Assembly (NCBI RefSeq): GCF_016755875.1
Contig: NZ_BNED01000005.1
Span: 558,001 to 622,000 of the forward strand
Source: Streptomyces spororaveus
Lineage (GTDB): Bacteria > Actinomycetota > Actinomycetes > Streptomycetales > Streptomycetaceae
Direction: 5' to 3'
Length of the DNA: 64,000 nt
Positions 17,963 to 27,276 of this stretch are shown piece after piece; within the stretch, counting starts at the first letter, position 1; the number at the start of each line of letters is the position of its first letter. Under the pieces are notes generated by a model. It had not been told where the DNA came from. It saw nothing but the letters and a program-made list of their open reading frames with translations, and did not search any database. The translations under genes were made by a program, and so were the position numbers.

Positions 17963-18010
17963 GTCCGGACCGGCGGCCACCGGCCGCCGTACCCGGGCGC
18001 CGGTCCGGAC
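17963..18010. terminator. Bidirectional hairpin terminator
   Basis: A perfect 13-bp stem, GTCCGGACCGGCG at 17963-17975 and its complement at 17998-18010, lies between convergent genes. Confidence 0.7.
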
Positions 18011-18013
18011 GTG

Positions 18014-18358
18014 TCAGAGGCCGGGGGTGCCGGAGCCGGACGTATCCGAACCCGGAGTGTCGAGCGGCCGCAGGAAGCGGCGCTCGTACCGCTTGATGCA
18101 GCGGGTCTCGCGGGCCAGGTCGAAGGCGGCCTGGCACTCCGGGTCGGTCTGGCTGTCCGTGCGGTACCGCTCGTACGCGGCGAATCCGGGGAAGGAGAAG
18201 AGGGCGTAGGCGATGTCGCTGTCGCCCTCGCTCGGCAGGAAGTAGCCGTGGTGCGTGCCTCCGAACCGGTTGACCAGCCGGACCCAACGGCGGCCGTACT
18301 CCTCGAAGTCCGCCAGCTTGTCGACGTCGATCTCGTACTTCAGATGAATGGTGATCAC
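18014..18358 (-). CDS. NIPSNAP family protein
   Basis: 114 residues with the ferredoxin-like NIPSNAP pattern: N-terminal strand TIHLKYEI, then [18 protein letters not shown] and [16 protein letters not shown]. Start GTG 18358 precedes ATCACC; GGGGAG lies just before it. The C terminus is a Gly/Ser/Thr tail. Function of small bacterial members is unclear. Confidence 0.78.
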   Translation of the reverse strand: MITIHLKYEIDVDKLADFEEYGRRWVRLVNRFGGTHHGYFLPSEGDSDIAYALFSFPGFAAYERYRTDSQTDPECQAAFDLARETRCIKRYERRFLRPLDTPGSDTSGSGTPGL

Positions 18359-18497
18359 CTCCCCATCATGCCGGGCCCCCACGGCCCCACGGCTTTCCCC
18401 CCGGGCCCGAGGCAATCGACGCCTTCGGGGAGGGGAGCGGGCCGAATCCTCGTACGCTGCGGGAACTGGGACTGAAGCAGCGGCAGGGGGGATTCGC

Positions 18498-19742
18498 ATG
18501 TCCATGCGCAAGGGCGCCAACGTACCGGTGCCGAGTGCCACGGTCCGGGTGGAGCTGGGCTGGCGAGGAGGTCCCGGAGCACCGGACGTGGACGTGTCGG
18601 CCCTGCTGCTGACGGCCGGCGGCAAGGTGCGGTCGGACGACGACTTCGTGTTCTACAACCAGCCCGTGCACCCCAGTGGCGCCGTGCGCCACGAGGGCCG
18701 GCGCGAGGACGGCACGGAGGTGCTCGAAACGATCGGGGTGACGCTGTCCGGGGTGGAGGAGGAGATCGGGACCGTGGTGCTCGCGGCTTCCACGGACGGC
18801 ACGTTCGGTCAGGTGTCCGGCCTCTTCATACGGGTGCTGGACGCGCGGAGCGGCGCCGAGACGGCGCGGTTCGAGGCGACGGACGCGACGTCGGAGACCG
18901 CGTTCGTGCTCGGGGAGCTGTACCGGCGGGCCGGCGCGTGGAAGTTCCGGGCCGTGGGCCAGGGATACGCCTCCGGGCTGGCCGGGCTCGCCACCGACTT
19001 CGGGATCACGGTCGACGATCCGGCCCCGGCCCCGGCCGCCCCGGCCCGGCCGGCGGCCGCTCCCGTGCCCGCACCCGCTCCCGTGCCCGCTCCCACCCCG
19101 CCGGTGCGGCTGTCGAAGATCACCTTGACGAAGGCCGCCCCCGCGGTGTCGCTGACCAAGCAGGGGGCCACCTCGGGGGGCATGCGGGTCAATCTGACGT
19201 GGAGCGCCGCCGCGCCGCCGCGCGGCTGGATGCGCAAGGGCGAGGGCGCCGTCCGACTGGAGGACATCGACCTCGACCTGTCCTGCCTGTGGGAGCTGCG
19301 GAACGGCACGCGGGGGATCGTCCACCCCATCGACAACCAGTTCGGCTCGTTCCACCAGCCGCCCTACGTCCAGCTGGACCACGACGACCGGACCGGTGCC
19401 AGCGAGGCCGGCGAGAATCTCATGATCAACCTTGATCACGCGGCCGAGATCGAGCGCCTGCTGGTCTTCGTGGTCATCTACGCCGGGGCCACCAGCTTCG
19501 CCGGGCTCCAAGGGGTCGCCACCCTCCATCCGCCCGCCGGTCCGCCGATCGAGGTGCGCCTGGACGAGTGCACCGTCCCGTCGCCGGTGGCGGCGATCGC
19601 GCTGATCGAGAACGTGGGCGGCGAGCTGATCGTCCGGCGGGAGGCGAAGTACCTCCTGCCGGCGCCCGGCGTCTTCAAGCAGCAGGCGGCGGACATCGAG
19701 TACGGCTGGGGCATGAGCTGGCAGTCGGCGAGCAAGGACTGA
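18498..19742 (+). CDS. TerD-domain stress protein with two modules
   Basis: 414 residues. Residues about 1-175 form a TerD domain (KGANVPVP, then [10 protein letters not shown], a calcium-binding-type loop). A Pro-Ala linker (about 177-200) joins it to a second TerA-like module that begins [17 protein letters not shown] and continues [10 protein letters not shown]. TerD proteins bind calcium and are linked to tellurite, phage and oxidative stress resistance. ATG 18498 follows AGGGGGGA. It lies just upstream of the ram promoter on the same strand but is separated by 126 bp. Confidence 0.88.
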   Translation: MSMRKGANVPVPSATVRVELGWRGGPGAPDVDVSALLLTAGGKVRSDDDFVFYNQPVHPSGAVRHEGRREDGTEVLETIGVTLSGVEEEIGTVVLAASTDGTFGQVSGLFIRVLDARSGAETARFEATDATSETAFVLGELYRRAGAWKFRAVGQGYASGLAGLATDFGITVDDPAPAPAAPARPAAAPVPAPAPVPAPTPPVRLSKITLTKAAPAVSLTKQGATSGGMRVNLTWSAAAPPRGWMRKGEGAVRLEDIDLDLSCLWELRNGTRGIVHPIDNQFGSFHQPPYVQLDHDDRTGASEAGENLMINLDHAAEIERLLVFVVIYAGATSFAGLQGVATLHPPAGPPIEVRLDECTVPSPVAAIALIENVGGELIVRREAKYLLPAPGVFKQQAADIEYGWGMSWQSASKD

Positions 19743-19801
19743 CCCACCGACCCCCTTCCGCCGCTTTGTGACTCGTGCGTACTGCACACCCCGTCGGTGA
19801 C

Positions 19802-19820
19802 AGCCGCGACTGTCGCGGCT
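19802..19820. promoter_or_regulatory. Palindrome upstream of ramC
   Basis: AGCCGCGAC-T-GTCGCGGCT has perfect 9-bp arms and lies 48 bases before the ramC start. It could be an operator of the ram promoter or a 5'-leader hairpin. The known RamR sites are direct repeats, so it is more likely another regulator's site. Confidence 0.5.
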
Positions 19821-19868
19821 CCCGGGCCGCGTGACAGCGTGGACACGTCACCGACCGAGGGAGCAGGA

Positions 19869-22550
19869 GTGAACAAGGGGTACGCCGCCTTCTGCGACGC
19901 CGACCGCTGGTTCTACGACGCGCCGTACCGGCGGACCGAGGAGAACTACCCGGCCGCGCTCGCCCCCGTACCGGCGGGGTGGCGGACACACCGCAGCGGG
20001 GACTGGCTGGCGCTGAGGCCCGTCGACGCCCGGCTTCCCTCCCAGGGCTGGAAGATCCACGTCTCGGCGTGCCTGGACAACGCCGAGTCCGTCCTCGAAC
20101 GGGTCCGCGCGTACTGCCTGGAGCGCCGGATCGCGTTCAAGTTCGTGCCGAGCCGGTATCTGCTGCACCTGCGCAACGCGAAGTACACCGACCGCGCGGC
20201 GAGCGGCAAGTTCCTCACCGTGTACCCGGCGGACGAGGCGCAGTGCCGGCGGATCGCCGAGGAGCTCGACGTGCTGCTGGCCGGGGAGCCCGGTCCGTAC
20301 ATCCTGAGCGACCTGCGCTGGAACGACGGGCCCGTGCACCTGCGTTACGGCAGTTTCACGCTGCGGCACTGCTACGACGACCGCGGCGAGCTCGTCCCGG
20401 CGATCGAGAACCCGGACGGCCGGCTCGTGCCGGACCCGCGAGGTCCGGTGTTCCAGCCGCCCGAGTGGGTCGGGTTGCCCGCGTTCCTCGCGCCCCATCT
20501 GGCCCGGCGGGCCGCCGTCACGCTGGAAGGCCTTCCGTACACGGTCGAACGGGCGCTGCACTTCTCCAACGGCGGCGGTGTCTACGCCGGCCGCGACGTG
20601 CGCACCGGCGAGCCGGTCGTCCTCAAGGAAGCCCGCCCCTTCGCGGGGCTCGCGGCCGACGGCGCGGACGCCGTGACCCGGCTGCACCGCGAACGCAGGG
20701 CCCTGGAGCGGTTGGCCGGGCTGGACTGCGTACCCGCGGTCCACGGCACCTTCACGGTCGGGGACCACCACTTCCTGGTGATGCAGTACTTGGAGGGCAA
20801 GCCCCTCAACACCTACTTCGCCCGCCGGCACCCGCTGATCGAGGCGGACCCCGATCCCGCGGAGCTCGCCGAGTACACCCGGTGGGCGCTGGAGGTCCAC
20901 CGGGGGGTGACGCAGGCCGTGGAGGCGGTGCACGCCCGTGGCATCGTCTTCAACGACCTGCACCTGTTCAACATCATGGTCGCGGAGGACGAGCGGACCG
21001 GTGGGGCGTCGGTCGCGCTGCTCGACTTCGAGGCCGCCGCCCACGTGGACGAGGGGCTCCGCCAGACCGTCGCGAACCCGGCGTTCGTCGCCCCGGCCGG
21101 TCTGCGCGGTTTCGCCGTCGACCGGTACGCCCTGGCCTGCCTGCGACTGGCCCTGTTCCTGCCGCTGACCAGCCTGCTGGTGCTGGACCGGGCCAAGGCG
21201 GCGCACCTGGCCGACATCGCCGCCGAGCAGTTCCCCGTGCCCCGCGAGTTCCTCGACGAGGCCGTACGCGAGATCCTCGCGGCGTCCGGTCCCGGTCCCG
21301 GCCCTGATCCGGGGCCCGGTCCGGGCCCGCGTACCGGCGCTCGCGCGGTCGTCCCCCGCACCCGCCCCTACCTGCCGGTCGAGCCCGGCGACCGGGAGGC
21401 CGCCTGTGCCTCGATGACGGCGGCGATCCGGGCGAGCGCCACCTTCGACCGCGAGGACCGCCTCTTCCCCGGGGACCCGGCCCAGTTCGCGACCGCCGGC
21501 GGCGGAACCGCGTTCGGCCACGGAGCGGCCGGTGTGCTGTACGCGCTCGCCGAGACCGGCGCCGCCCCCTGGCCCGAGGCCGAGGAATGGCTGCTGGACC
21601 GGACGAAGGAACCGGCCTCCGGCATGCCGCTGGGCTTCTACGACGGCCTCGCCGGTCTGGCCTGGACCCTGGAACGGCTCGGCCACCGCGACCGCGCGCT
21701 CGCCCTCGCCGAACGACTGCTGGACCAGCCCTGGCAGTCGGCCGGACCTGATCTGCACAGCGGTCTCGCCGGCATCGGCCTGGCCCTGGACTCCCTGGGC
21801 TCGGCCACCGGCGAGGGCGAACTGCGCACCGCCGCCCTGCGCTGCGCCGACCTCCTCGCCGGGACGGCGACCACGTCCGGCCCGAAGCGGGCCGGTCTGC
21901 TCCACGGTCACAGCGGCCCCGCGCTGCTCCATCTGCGGCTCTACGAACGCACCCGCGACCAGGAGTTCCTGATCCGGGCCGGCCGGGCCCTGCACCGCGA
22001 TCTCGACCACTGCGTGACCAGCGCGTTCGGCACCCTTCAGGTCGACGAGGGCTGGCGCACGATGCCCTACCTCGGGGGCGGCAGCGTAGGGATCGGCGCG
22101 GTGCTGGACGACTGGCTGGAGCACGCGCGGGACGACCGCTTCGAACGTGCCCGGCCGGAGATCGTCCGTGCCGCGCAGGCGACCTTCTACGCCCAGCCCG
22201 GCCTGTTCCGCGGCGCGGCCGGCATGATCCTCCACCTGGCGCGGACCACGACGCCCGGCCCGGGCTCCGCCCCCGCGGACATCGCCCGGCAGGTGGAGGC
22301 CCTGGCCCGGCACGCGCTCCCCTACCGCGGCTTCCTGGCCTTCCCCGGCGAGCAGATGATGCGCCTGTCCATGGACCTGTCCACGGGCACGGCCGGCGCG
22401 CTCCTCGCCCTCGGCAGCACGGCGCCCGACGGGCGCGCGCACCTGCCGTTCCTCCCGCCGCCGCGGTCGGCCGCGGCGGCCCCAGAGCCGGTCCCCGTCA
22501 CGGGGGCCGTGACCCATCGGAACACCACAGTGAAGAGGATACGGACATGA
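19869..22550 (+). CDS. ramC: Class III lanthipeptide synthetase RamC (LanKC)
   Basis: 893 residues, the trifunctional SapB synthetase. An N-terminal lyase region (about 1-210) is followed by a Ser/Thr-kinase-like domain with GGGVYAG, candidate ATP lysine K253, catalytic NDLHLFN (N362, D363) and DFE (D386). After a Gly-Pro linker (about 476-490) comes a LanC-like cyclase domain, which in class III lacks the zinc ligands. It phosphorylates and eliminates Ser side chains in the RamS core and closes the rings. GTG 19869 has GAGGGAG upstream. Its stop overlaps the ramS ATG (ATGA). Confidence 0.95.
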   Translation: MNKGYAAFCDADRWFYDAPYRRTEENYPAALAPVPAGWRTHRSGDWLALRPVDARLPSQGWKIHVSACLDNAESVLERVRAYCLERRIAFKFVPSRYLLHLRNAKYTDRAASGKFLTVYPADEAQCRRIAEELDVLLAGEPGPYILSDLRWNDGPVHLRYGSFTLRHCYDDRGELVPAIENPDGRLVPDPRGPVFQPPEWVGLPAFLAPHLARRAAVTLEGLPYTVERALHFSNGGGVYAGRDVRTGEPVVLKEARPFAGLAADGADAVTRLHRERRALERLAGLDCVPAVHGTFTVGDHHFLVMQYLEGKPLNTYFARRHPLIEADPDPAELAEYTRWALEVHRGVTQAVEAVHARGIVFNDLHLFNIMVAEDERTGGASVALLDFEAAAHVDEGLRQTVANPAFVAPAGLRGFAVDRYALACLRLALFLPLTSLLVLDRAKAAHLADIAAEQFPVPREFLDEAVREILAASGPGPGPDPGPGPGPRTGARAVVPRTRPYLPVEPGDREAACASMTAAIRASATFDREDRLFPGDPAQFATAGGGTAFGHGAAGVLYALAETGAAPWPEAEEWLLDRTKEPASGMPLGFYDGLAGLAWTLERLGHRDRALALAERLLDQPWQSAGPDLHSGLAGIGLALDSLGSATGEGELRTAALRCADLLAGTATTSGPKRAGLLHGHSGPALLHLRLYERTRDQEFLIRAGRALHRDLDHCVTSAFGTLQVDEGWRTMPYLGGGSVGIGAVLDDWLEHARDDRFERARPEIVRAAQATFYAQPGLFRGAAGMILHLARTTTPGPGSAPADIARQVEALARHALPYRGFLAFPGEQMMRLSMDLSTGTAGALLALGSTAPDGRAHLPFLPPPRSAAAAPEPVPVTGAVTHRNTTVKRIRT

Positions 22551-22678
22551 CGCTTCTCGACCTGCAGTCGATGGAGACCCCCAAGGAAGAGACCACCGAG
22601 GCGGCGCATGGTGGCGGAAGCCGCGCCAGCCTGCTCCTCTGCGGCGACAGCAGCCTGAGCATCACGACCTGTAACTGA
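22547..22678 (+). CDS. ramS: SapB precursor peptide RamS
   Basis: A 43-residue peptide, too short for most gene finders. It starts MTLLDLQSMETPKEE, the conserved leader of class III lanthipeptides, and ends GSRASLLLCGDSSLSITTCN, which as I recall it equals the last 20 residues of Streptomyces coelicolor RamS/SapB. Two S-x2-S-x3-C motifs (SRASLLLC and SSLSITTC region) mark the rings. The first core residue is Gly where SapB has Thr, and the leader just before it (TTEAAHG) differs. SapB is a biosurfactant that lets aerial hyphae leave the colony surface. It overlaps the ramC stop by four bases. Confidence 0.97.
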   Translation: MTLLDLQSMETPKEETTEAAHGGGSRASLLLCGDSSLSITTCN

Positions 22679-22696
22679 TCGGGGATCAGGTCCTCA

Positions 22697-22724
22697 GGGC
22701 CCGGGCGGTTCGCCGCCCGGGCCC
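22697..22724 (+). terminator. UUCG-capped hairpin between ramS and ramA
   Basis: A perfect 12-bp stem, GGGCCCGGGCGG and its complement, closes on a TTCG tetraloop, an exceptionally stable RNA hairpin. It begins 18 bases after the ramS stop, inside the ram operon. It probably acts as a partial terminator or RNase barrier, giving more ramCS than ramAB message. Confidence 0.75.
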
Positions 22725-22750
22725 GCAACACACCCTTGGAGCCCGCGCCC

Positions 22751-24526
22751 ATGACCGCGCCCGATCCCCCCGGCGAGGCGACGGCCGCCCGCGCGGCCGA
22801 CCGGGCGCTGCGGACGGCCGCCCGGCACAGCGCCGGCCGGCTCGCCGCCGCGTCCGCCTGCTCGGTGGCCGCCGCGGGCGCGGCCCTGGCCGAGCCGGCG
22901 GTCCTCGGCCACACCCTCGACCTGTTGCTGCGGCAGGACCCCGGCGGCGCCCGGTGGACCGCGTGGTGCGCGGTGGTGATCGCCGCCGAGGTCCTGTTCG
23001 ACGCGGCGACGGCCCGGCTCACCGGCGGTGTCGACGCCCGCTCCACCGCCTGGCTGCGGCGGCTCGGGCTCGGCCGGCTGCTGCGCACCGCGCCGCACCA
23101 CGCGGCCCGCCACTCCCCCGGTGAGCTCTCCGCCCGGCTGACCGCGCAGGCCACCACCGCGGGTGCCGTACCGGCGGCCGTCGTCACCGCGTCCGTGGCC
23201 CTGCTCCCCCCGCTCGGCGGACTGGTGGCGCTGATGCTGGTCGACGTGTGGACCGCCCTGGCCTTCCTCGCAGGACTCCCGCTGCTCGCCCTGCTGCTGA
23301 GGGCGTTCGCCCGCGACTCGGGCGCCAGTGTCAGCCGCTACCAGGAGGTGCAGCTCGCCCTGGCCGGGCGCCTCGTGGAGGCGCTCGGGGGCGCCCGCAC
23401 CATCGCCGCCGCCGGCACGGCCGAGCGCGAACAGGCGCGCGTACTGGCCCGGTTGCCGGAGCTCGGTGCCGAGGGGCGGCGTACGTGGCGGATCTACGGC
23501 GCGACGGTGGCGCGTACCGGCGCCCTCATGCCCTTGCTGCTCTACGTGGTCCTCGGCGTGGGCGGGGTCCGCCTCGCCGAGGGGGCGCTCGGCGTCGGCG
23601 GGCTCCTCGCCGCCGTACGCTACGCGGGCCTCGCCGCCGGGGTCGGCGCGGTGACGGGGCGGCTGGCGGCCGTGGTGCGCGGCCGGGCCGCCGCCCGCCG
23701 CACCGCGGACCTCTTCGAACTGCCCGAACTCCCCCAGGGCGTACGCAGGTTGCCCGAGCGGGGGCCGGGCACGCTGGAGCTGCGCGGGGTACGGGTCGTC
23801 CGCGCCGGCACCGTGCTGCTGCACGACGTCGACCTGCGGATCCCCGGCGGGGCGACGGCCGCCGTCGTCGGCCGCTCGGGCTCCGGCAAGACGACGCTGG
23901 CCGCGGTGGCGGGACGGCTCACGGCGTGCGACGAGGGCCGGGTCCTGCTCGACGGCGTGCCCCTCGACGAGCTGTCCGCGGAGGAGTTGCGCCGCGAGAT
24001 CGGCCACGCCTTCGAACGGCCGGCCCTCTTCGGGGAGAGCGTCGCCGCCGCCATCGCCTTCGGCGGGCCGGATCCGGATCCGGAGGCCGTGCGCGCCGCC
24101 GCGCGGGCGGCCGGGGCCGACGCCTTCGTCCGCCGCCTGCCCGAGGGGTACGACACGGCGCTCACGGACGCGCCGCTGTCCGGCGGGGAGCTTCAACGCC
24201 TGGGCCTGGCACGGGCGTTCTGCCGTGCCGGGCGGCTGCTCGTCCTGGACGACGCGACATCGAGCCTGGACACCCGCACCGCCCGCGAGGTGGAGCGTGC
24301 GCTGGCTCTCGACGTCCGGCCGGGGACCCGTCTCGTCGTCGCCCACCGCGTCTCCTCGGCCGCCGGCGCCGACCTCGTCGTATGGCTCGACGCGGGACGG
24401 GTGCGGGCGACCGGGGCGCACACCGAGCTGTGGCGGGACCCCGACTACCGGGCGGTGTTCGGCGAGGGGTCCGAGCCGGGCCCGGTAGCGGCCGCGGAAC
24501 CGCCCGGCCGGGAGGCGGTCCGATGA
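22751..24526 (+). CDS. ramA: ABC transporter RamA, permease-ATPase
   Basis: 591 residues, half-transporter: a six-helix membrane domain (about 30-310) and an ATPase domain with Walker A GRSGSGKTT, signature LSGGELQRLGLARA, Walker B LLVLDDATSSLDT and a switch His in VVAHR. With RamB it is expected to export the SapB peptide. ATG 22751 has GGAG 11 bases upstream. Its stop overlaps the ramB start (ATGA). Confidence 0.93.
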   Translation: MTAPDPPGEATAARAADRALRTAARHSAGRLAAASACSVAAAGAALAEPAVLGHTLDLLLRQDPGGARWTAWCAVVIAAEVLFDAATARLTGGVDARSTAWLRRLGLGRLLRTAPHHAARHSPGELSARLTAQATTAGAVPAAVVTASVALLPPLGGLVALMLVDVWTALAFLAGLPLLALLLRAFARDSGASVSRYQEVQLALAGRLVEALGGARTIAAAGTAEREQARVLARLPELGAEGRRTWRIYGATVARTGALMPLLLYVVLGVGGVRLAEGALGVGGLLAAVRYAGLAAGVGAVTGRLAAVVRGRAAARRTADLFELPELPQGVRRLPERGPGTLELRGVRVVRAGTVLLHDVDLRIPGGATAAVVGRSGSGKTTLAAVAGRLTACDEGRVLLDGVPLDELSAEELRREIGHAFERPALFGESVAAAIAFGGPDPDPEAVRAAARAAGADAFVRRLPEGYDTALTDAPLSGGELQRLGLARAFCRAGRLLVLDDATSSLDTRTAREVERALALDVRPGTRLVVAHRVSSAAGADLVVWLDAGRVRATGAHTELWRDPDYRAVFGEGSEPGPVAAAEPPGREAVR

Positions 24527-26280
24527 GCGAGTACGGCACCTGGCGCCGGGTGTCCCGCGAGGGCCGCCGCTTCCTGCGCGGCCGGACCCGGACGCTGCGC
24601 CGGCTCGCGCTCTGGTCCCTGCTGGAGTCCGCACACACCTTCCTCGGCGGTTACGCGGTGGCCCGCGCCCTCGACGACGGCTTCCTCGCCGGCCGTACCG
24701 GTACCGGCCTCGGCTGGCTGGCCGTGGCCGGTGCGGGCGCCCTGCTCGGCGCCCTCGCCCTGCGCGGGGTGTTCGGCGGGCTCGCGGACCTGGTCGAACC
24801 CCTGCGCGACGGCCTGGTGCGGCGCTCCGTACGGCAGGCGATCGGGCGGGCCGTCGCCGCTCCCGGGCGGGACCCCGGCTCGGGTGCGGTCTCCCGGCTC
24901 ACGCAGCAGACCGAGATGGCCCGGGACTCCTTCGCCGGGCTGGTGCTGGTCGCCCGGTCGTTCGTCTTCACCGCCCTGGGCGCGCTGCTCGGGCTGGCCG
25001 CGCTGGCCCCCGTCCTGCTGGTCCTGGTCCTGCCCGCACTGCTCCTGGGTACGGGCGCCTTCCTCGCCACGCTGCGCCCGATGACCCGCGTGCAGCGCGC
25101 GGCGCTCGACACCGACGAGGCGCTGTCCGCGCGCGCGGGCGAACTGGCGGCGGGGCTGCGCGACGTCGTCGCCTGCGGGGGCGGGGCGAGTGCCGGGGCC
25201 GGGGTGGAGCGGCTGATCGCCGAGCAGGAGCGGCTCGGCGGGCGCCTCGCGCGCTGGACCGCCCTGCGGACGGTGGCCCTGGGCGTCGCGGGCCGACTGC
25301 CGGTCGTCGCGCTGCTGGCCGGCACGCCCTGGCTGCTCGGGCGCGGGGTGAGCGCGGGGGCCGTGGCCGGGGCCCTGACCTATCTCGTGCAGTCGCTGCT
25401 GCCCGCCCTGGACGCGCTGATGACGGCGGTGGGAGCGGCGGGCACCCGGCTGCTGGTGGTGCTCGACCGGTTCTGCGAACCGGAACGACCGGCCCCGCGG
25501 CCGGACTCCGTGCCCCCGGCGGCGGACCCGGGGCCGGTACCCGCGCCCCCCGCACGGCCCGTACCCGCCGTCGAACTCCGCCGGGTCCGCTTCGCCTACG
25601 GTCCCCGGGCACACCCGGTGATCGACGGCCTCGACCTGGTGGTCGGGCCGGGCGAACACCTGGCCGTCGTCGGGCCGAGCGGTATCGGCAAGTCCACCCT
25701 CACCGCCTTGATCGCCGGTCTGCTGCCGCCCGGCCGGGGAACCGTACGGGTCGCGGGCGCCCCCGCACGCGGCGCCCCCGGCCACGCCCCCGACGTCCGC
25801 CGGACACTGCTGCCCCAGCAGGCGTACGTCTTCACGGGCTCGGTCCGCGAGAACCTGAGCCACCTGTGCCCCGGTCCGGTGCCCCGGGACGAGGTGGAGC
25901 GGGCCGCGGCCGTCCTCGGCGCGGACGCGCTCGTGGCCCGGCTCGGCGGCCTGGAGGCGGCCCTCGACCCGGGTCGGCTCACCCCGGGCGAGCGGCAGCA
26001 CCTCGCCCTCACCGCCGCCTATCTCTCCCCCGCCCCGCTGCTGTTGCTGGACGAGGCCACCTGCCACCTGGACCCGCGGACCGAGGAACGCGCCGAGCGG
26101 GCGCTCGCGGAGCGCCCCGGCACGCTGGTGGTGGTCGCCCACCGCATCTCCTCCGCCGTCAGGGCCGACCGGGTCCTCGTTCTCGACGGGACCCGGGCGG
26201 TGTGCGGCACGCATGCCGAGCTCCCGGCCAGGTCGCCCCTGTACCGGGATCTGGTGGGCCTGTGGAACGCGCAAGGGTGA
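24523..26280 (+). CDS. ramB: ABC transporter RamB, permease-ATPase
   Basis: 585 residues, partner half-transporter to RamA. The N-terminal membrane domain is followed by an ATPase domain with Walker A GPSGIGKST and Walker B LLLLDEATCHLDP. The signature motif is degenerate (LTPGERQHLAL in place of LSGGQ), while RamA keeps the canonical one. A RamA-RamB heterodimer would thus have one consensus and one degenerate ATP site, as in many heterodimeric exporters. A Pro-rich linker (about 320-345) joins the domains. Start overlaps ramA by four bases. Confidence 0.93.
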   Translation: MSEYGTWRRVSREGRRFLRGRTRTLRRLALWSLLESAHTFLGGYAVARALDDGFLAGRTGTGLGWLAVAGAGALLGALALRGVFGGLADLVEPLRDGLVRRSVRQAIGRAVAAPGRDPGSGAVSRLTQQTEMARDSFAGLVLVARSFVFTALGALLGLAALAPVLLVLVLPALLLGTGAFLATLRPMTRVQRAALDTDEALSARAGELAAGLRDVVACGGGASAGAGVERLIAEQERLGGRLARWTALRTVALGVAGRLPVVALLAGTPWLLGRGVSAGAVAGALTYLVQSLLPALDALMTAVGAAGTRLLVVLDRFCEPERPAPRPDSVPPAADPGPVPAPPARPVPAVELRRVRFAYGPRAHPVIDGLDLVVGPGEHLAVVGPSGIGKSTLTALIAGLLPPGRGTVRVAGAPARGAPGHAPDVRRTLLPQQAYVFTGSVRENLSHLCPGPVPRDEVERAAAVLGADALVARLGGLEAALDPGRLTPGERQHLALTAAYLSPAPLLLLDEATCHLDPRTEERAERALAERPGTLVVVAHRISSAVRADRVLVLDGTRAVCGTHAELPARSPLYRDLVGLWNAQG

Positions 26281-26311
26281 GGGAGGATCCGGGGGTGCTC
26301 GGGCCGGCGGC

Positions 26312-26923
26312 TCAGACCCAGCCGGCCCGCCGGGATATCCGTATGGCGTCGATCAGGTTGCGGGCGCCGGTCTTCCGGGTCACGGCGGCCATGTAGTTGC
26401 GTACGGTCCCGCTGGCGAGGTGCAGGGCGCGGGCGATCTCCGCGATCGAGTCGCCTTCGGCGACCCGGGCCAGCACGCTCAGCTCGCGCGGGCTGAGCGG
26501 CACGGGGTCGGCCTCCATGAAGGCCGAGGCGAGCGTGGCGTCGATGAAGCGTTCTCCCCCCGCGACCTTGCCGATGGCCCGGACCAGCCGGGCGGGCGAG
26601 CCGTCCTTGTCCACGTAGCCGAGCGCCTGGGTCCGGAAGGCACGCCGCAGCGAGCCGGGGAGGTCGGCCCGGGCGAGCACCAGCAGGGGCGAGGAGTCGG
26701 GTGCCTCGGGCAGCAGGCGGTCGGCGCCCGCGTCCGCGAGGGCGGCCGAGACCCCCGGACAGTCGAGGTCGACGACGACCACGTCGGGTCGTAAGAATTC
26801 GGCCTGCCGCGCGGCGGCCCGCCAGCCGGCGGAGGTGACCTCGAAGTCGCCTTCGGATCTGAGGAGCGCGGCCAGGGCCGACCTCACGAGGCACACGCTG
26901 TGCAGCACCAGGACCTTGGTCAT
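26312..26923 (-). CDS. ramR: Response-regulator-like activator RamR
   Basis: 203 residues. An N-terminal receiver-like domain (VVVVDLDCPG at about 47-56) is followed by a LuxR/NarL HTH (about 138-195, PLSPRELSVLARVAEGDSIAEIARAL). It is convergent to ramB with a 31-bp gap and is expected to activate the ram operon. Start ATG 26923 follows GAGGGGAAG. Codon 44 (Leu, 26792-26794) is TTA, read only by the bldA tRNA, so translation should be tied to development. No partner kinase is adjacent. Confidence 0.94.
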   Translation of the reverse strand: MTKVLVLHSVCLVRSALAALLRSEGDFEVTSAGWRAAARQAEFLRPDVVVVDLDCPGVSAALADAGADRLLPEAPDSSPLLVLARADLPGSLRRAFRTQALGYVDKDGSPARLVRAIGKVAGGERFIDATLASAFMEADPVPLSPRELSVLARVAEGDSIAEIARALHLASGTVRNYMAAVTRKTGARNLIDAIRISRRAGWV

Positions 26924-27276
26924 CGGGCTTCCCCTCACGAGACGATCGATCAGCATCAAGCGGCTGCCCACCTACCGCTGTGAGGGAACGTCACGGCGGG
27001 AGGCGTGCGGGGGCGCGTGGCCTGAGCCTGGCGCTCCACCCGTTCCACCCCCGCGCGGCCGGTGGCCCTCCGACCTCGGCGGGCCTGCGGAATGCGCCGC
27101 GGAACCCCTCGGGACCCAGATAACCGGATGGGCTGATTCCGCGCGCATTCGGCGGACCACGCGCGCATCCCGACGCCGAAAAAACCTCGGACGGGGATGT
27201 CGAGAACCCGTGGCCGGCTCCGTCCCAGGGGTGAAGGCGGCCACAATGGGTCGCACCAGCACCGAGGAGAAGCACC
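26924..27276. other. Intergenic region with ramR and DGPF-gene promoters
   Basis: 353 bases between two outward-facing genes. No gene or strong inverted repeat was found. The ramR promoter must lie in the left part and the promoter of the DGPF/ECF42 pair in the right part. Confidence 0.4.

Noticed and set aside
19848..22517. An 889-codon minus-strand open frame
   Set aside because: It mirrors ramC exactly and has Arg/Gly/Gln-rich translation without any domain.
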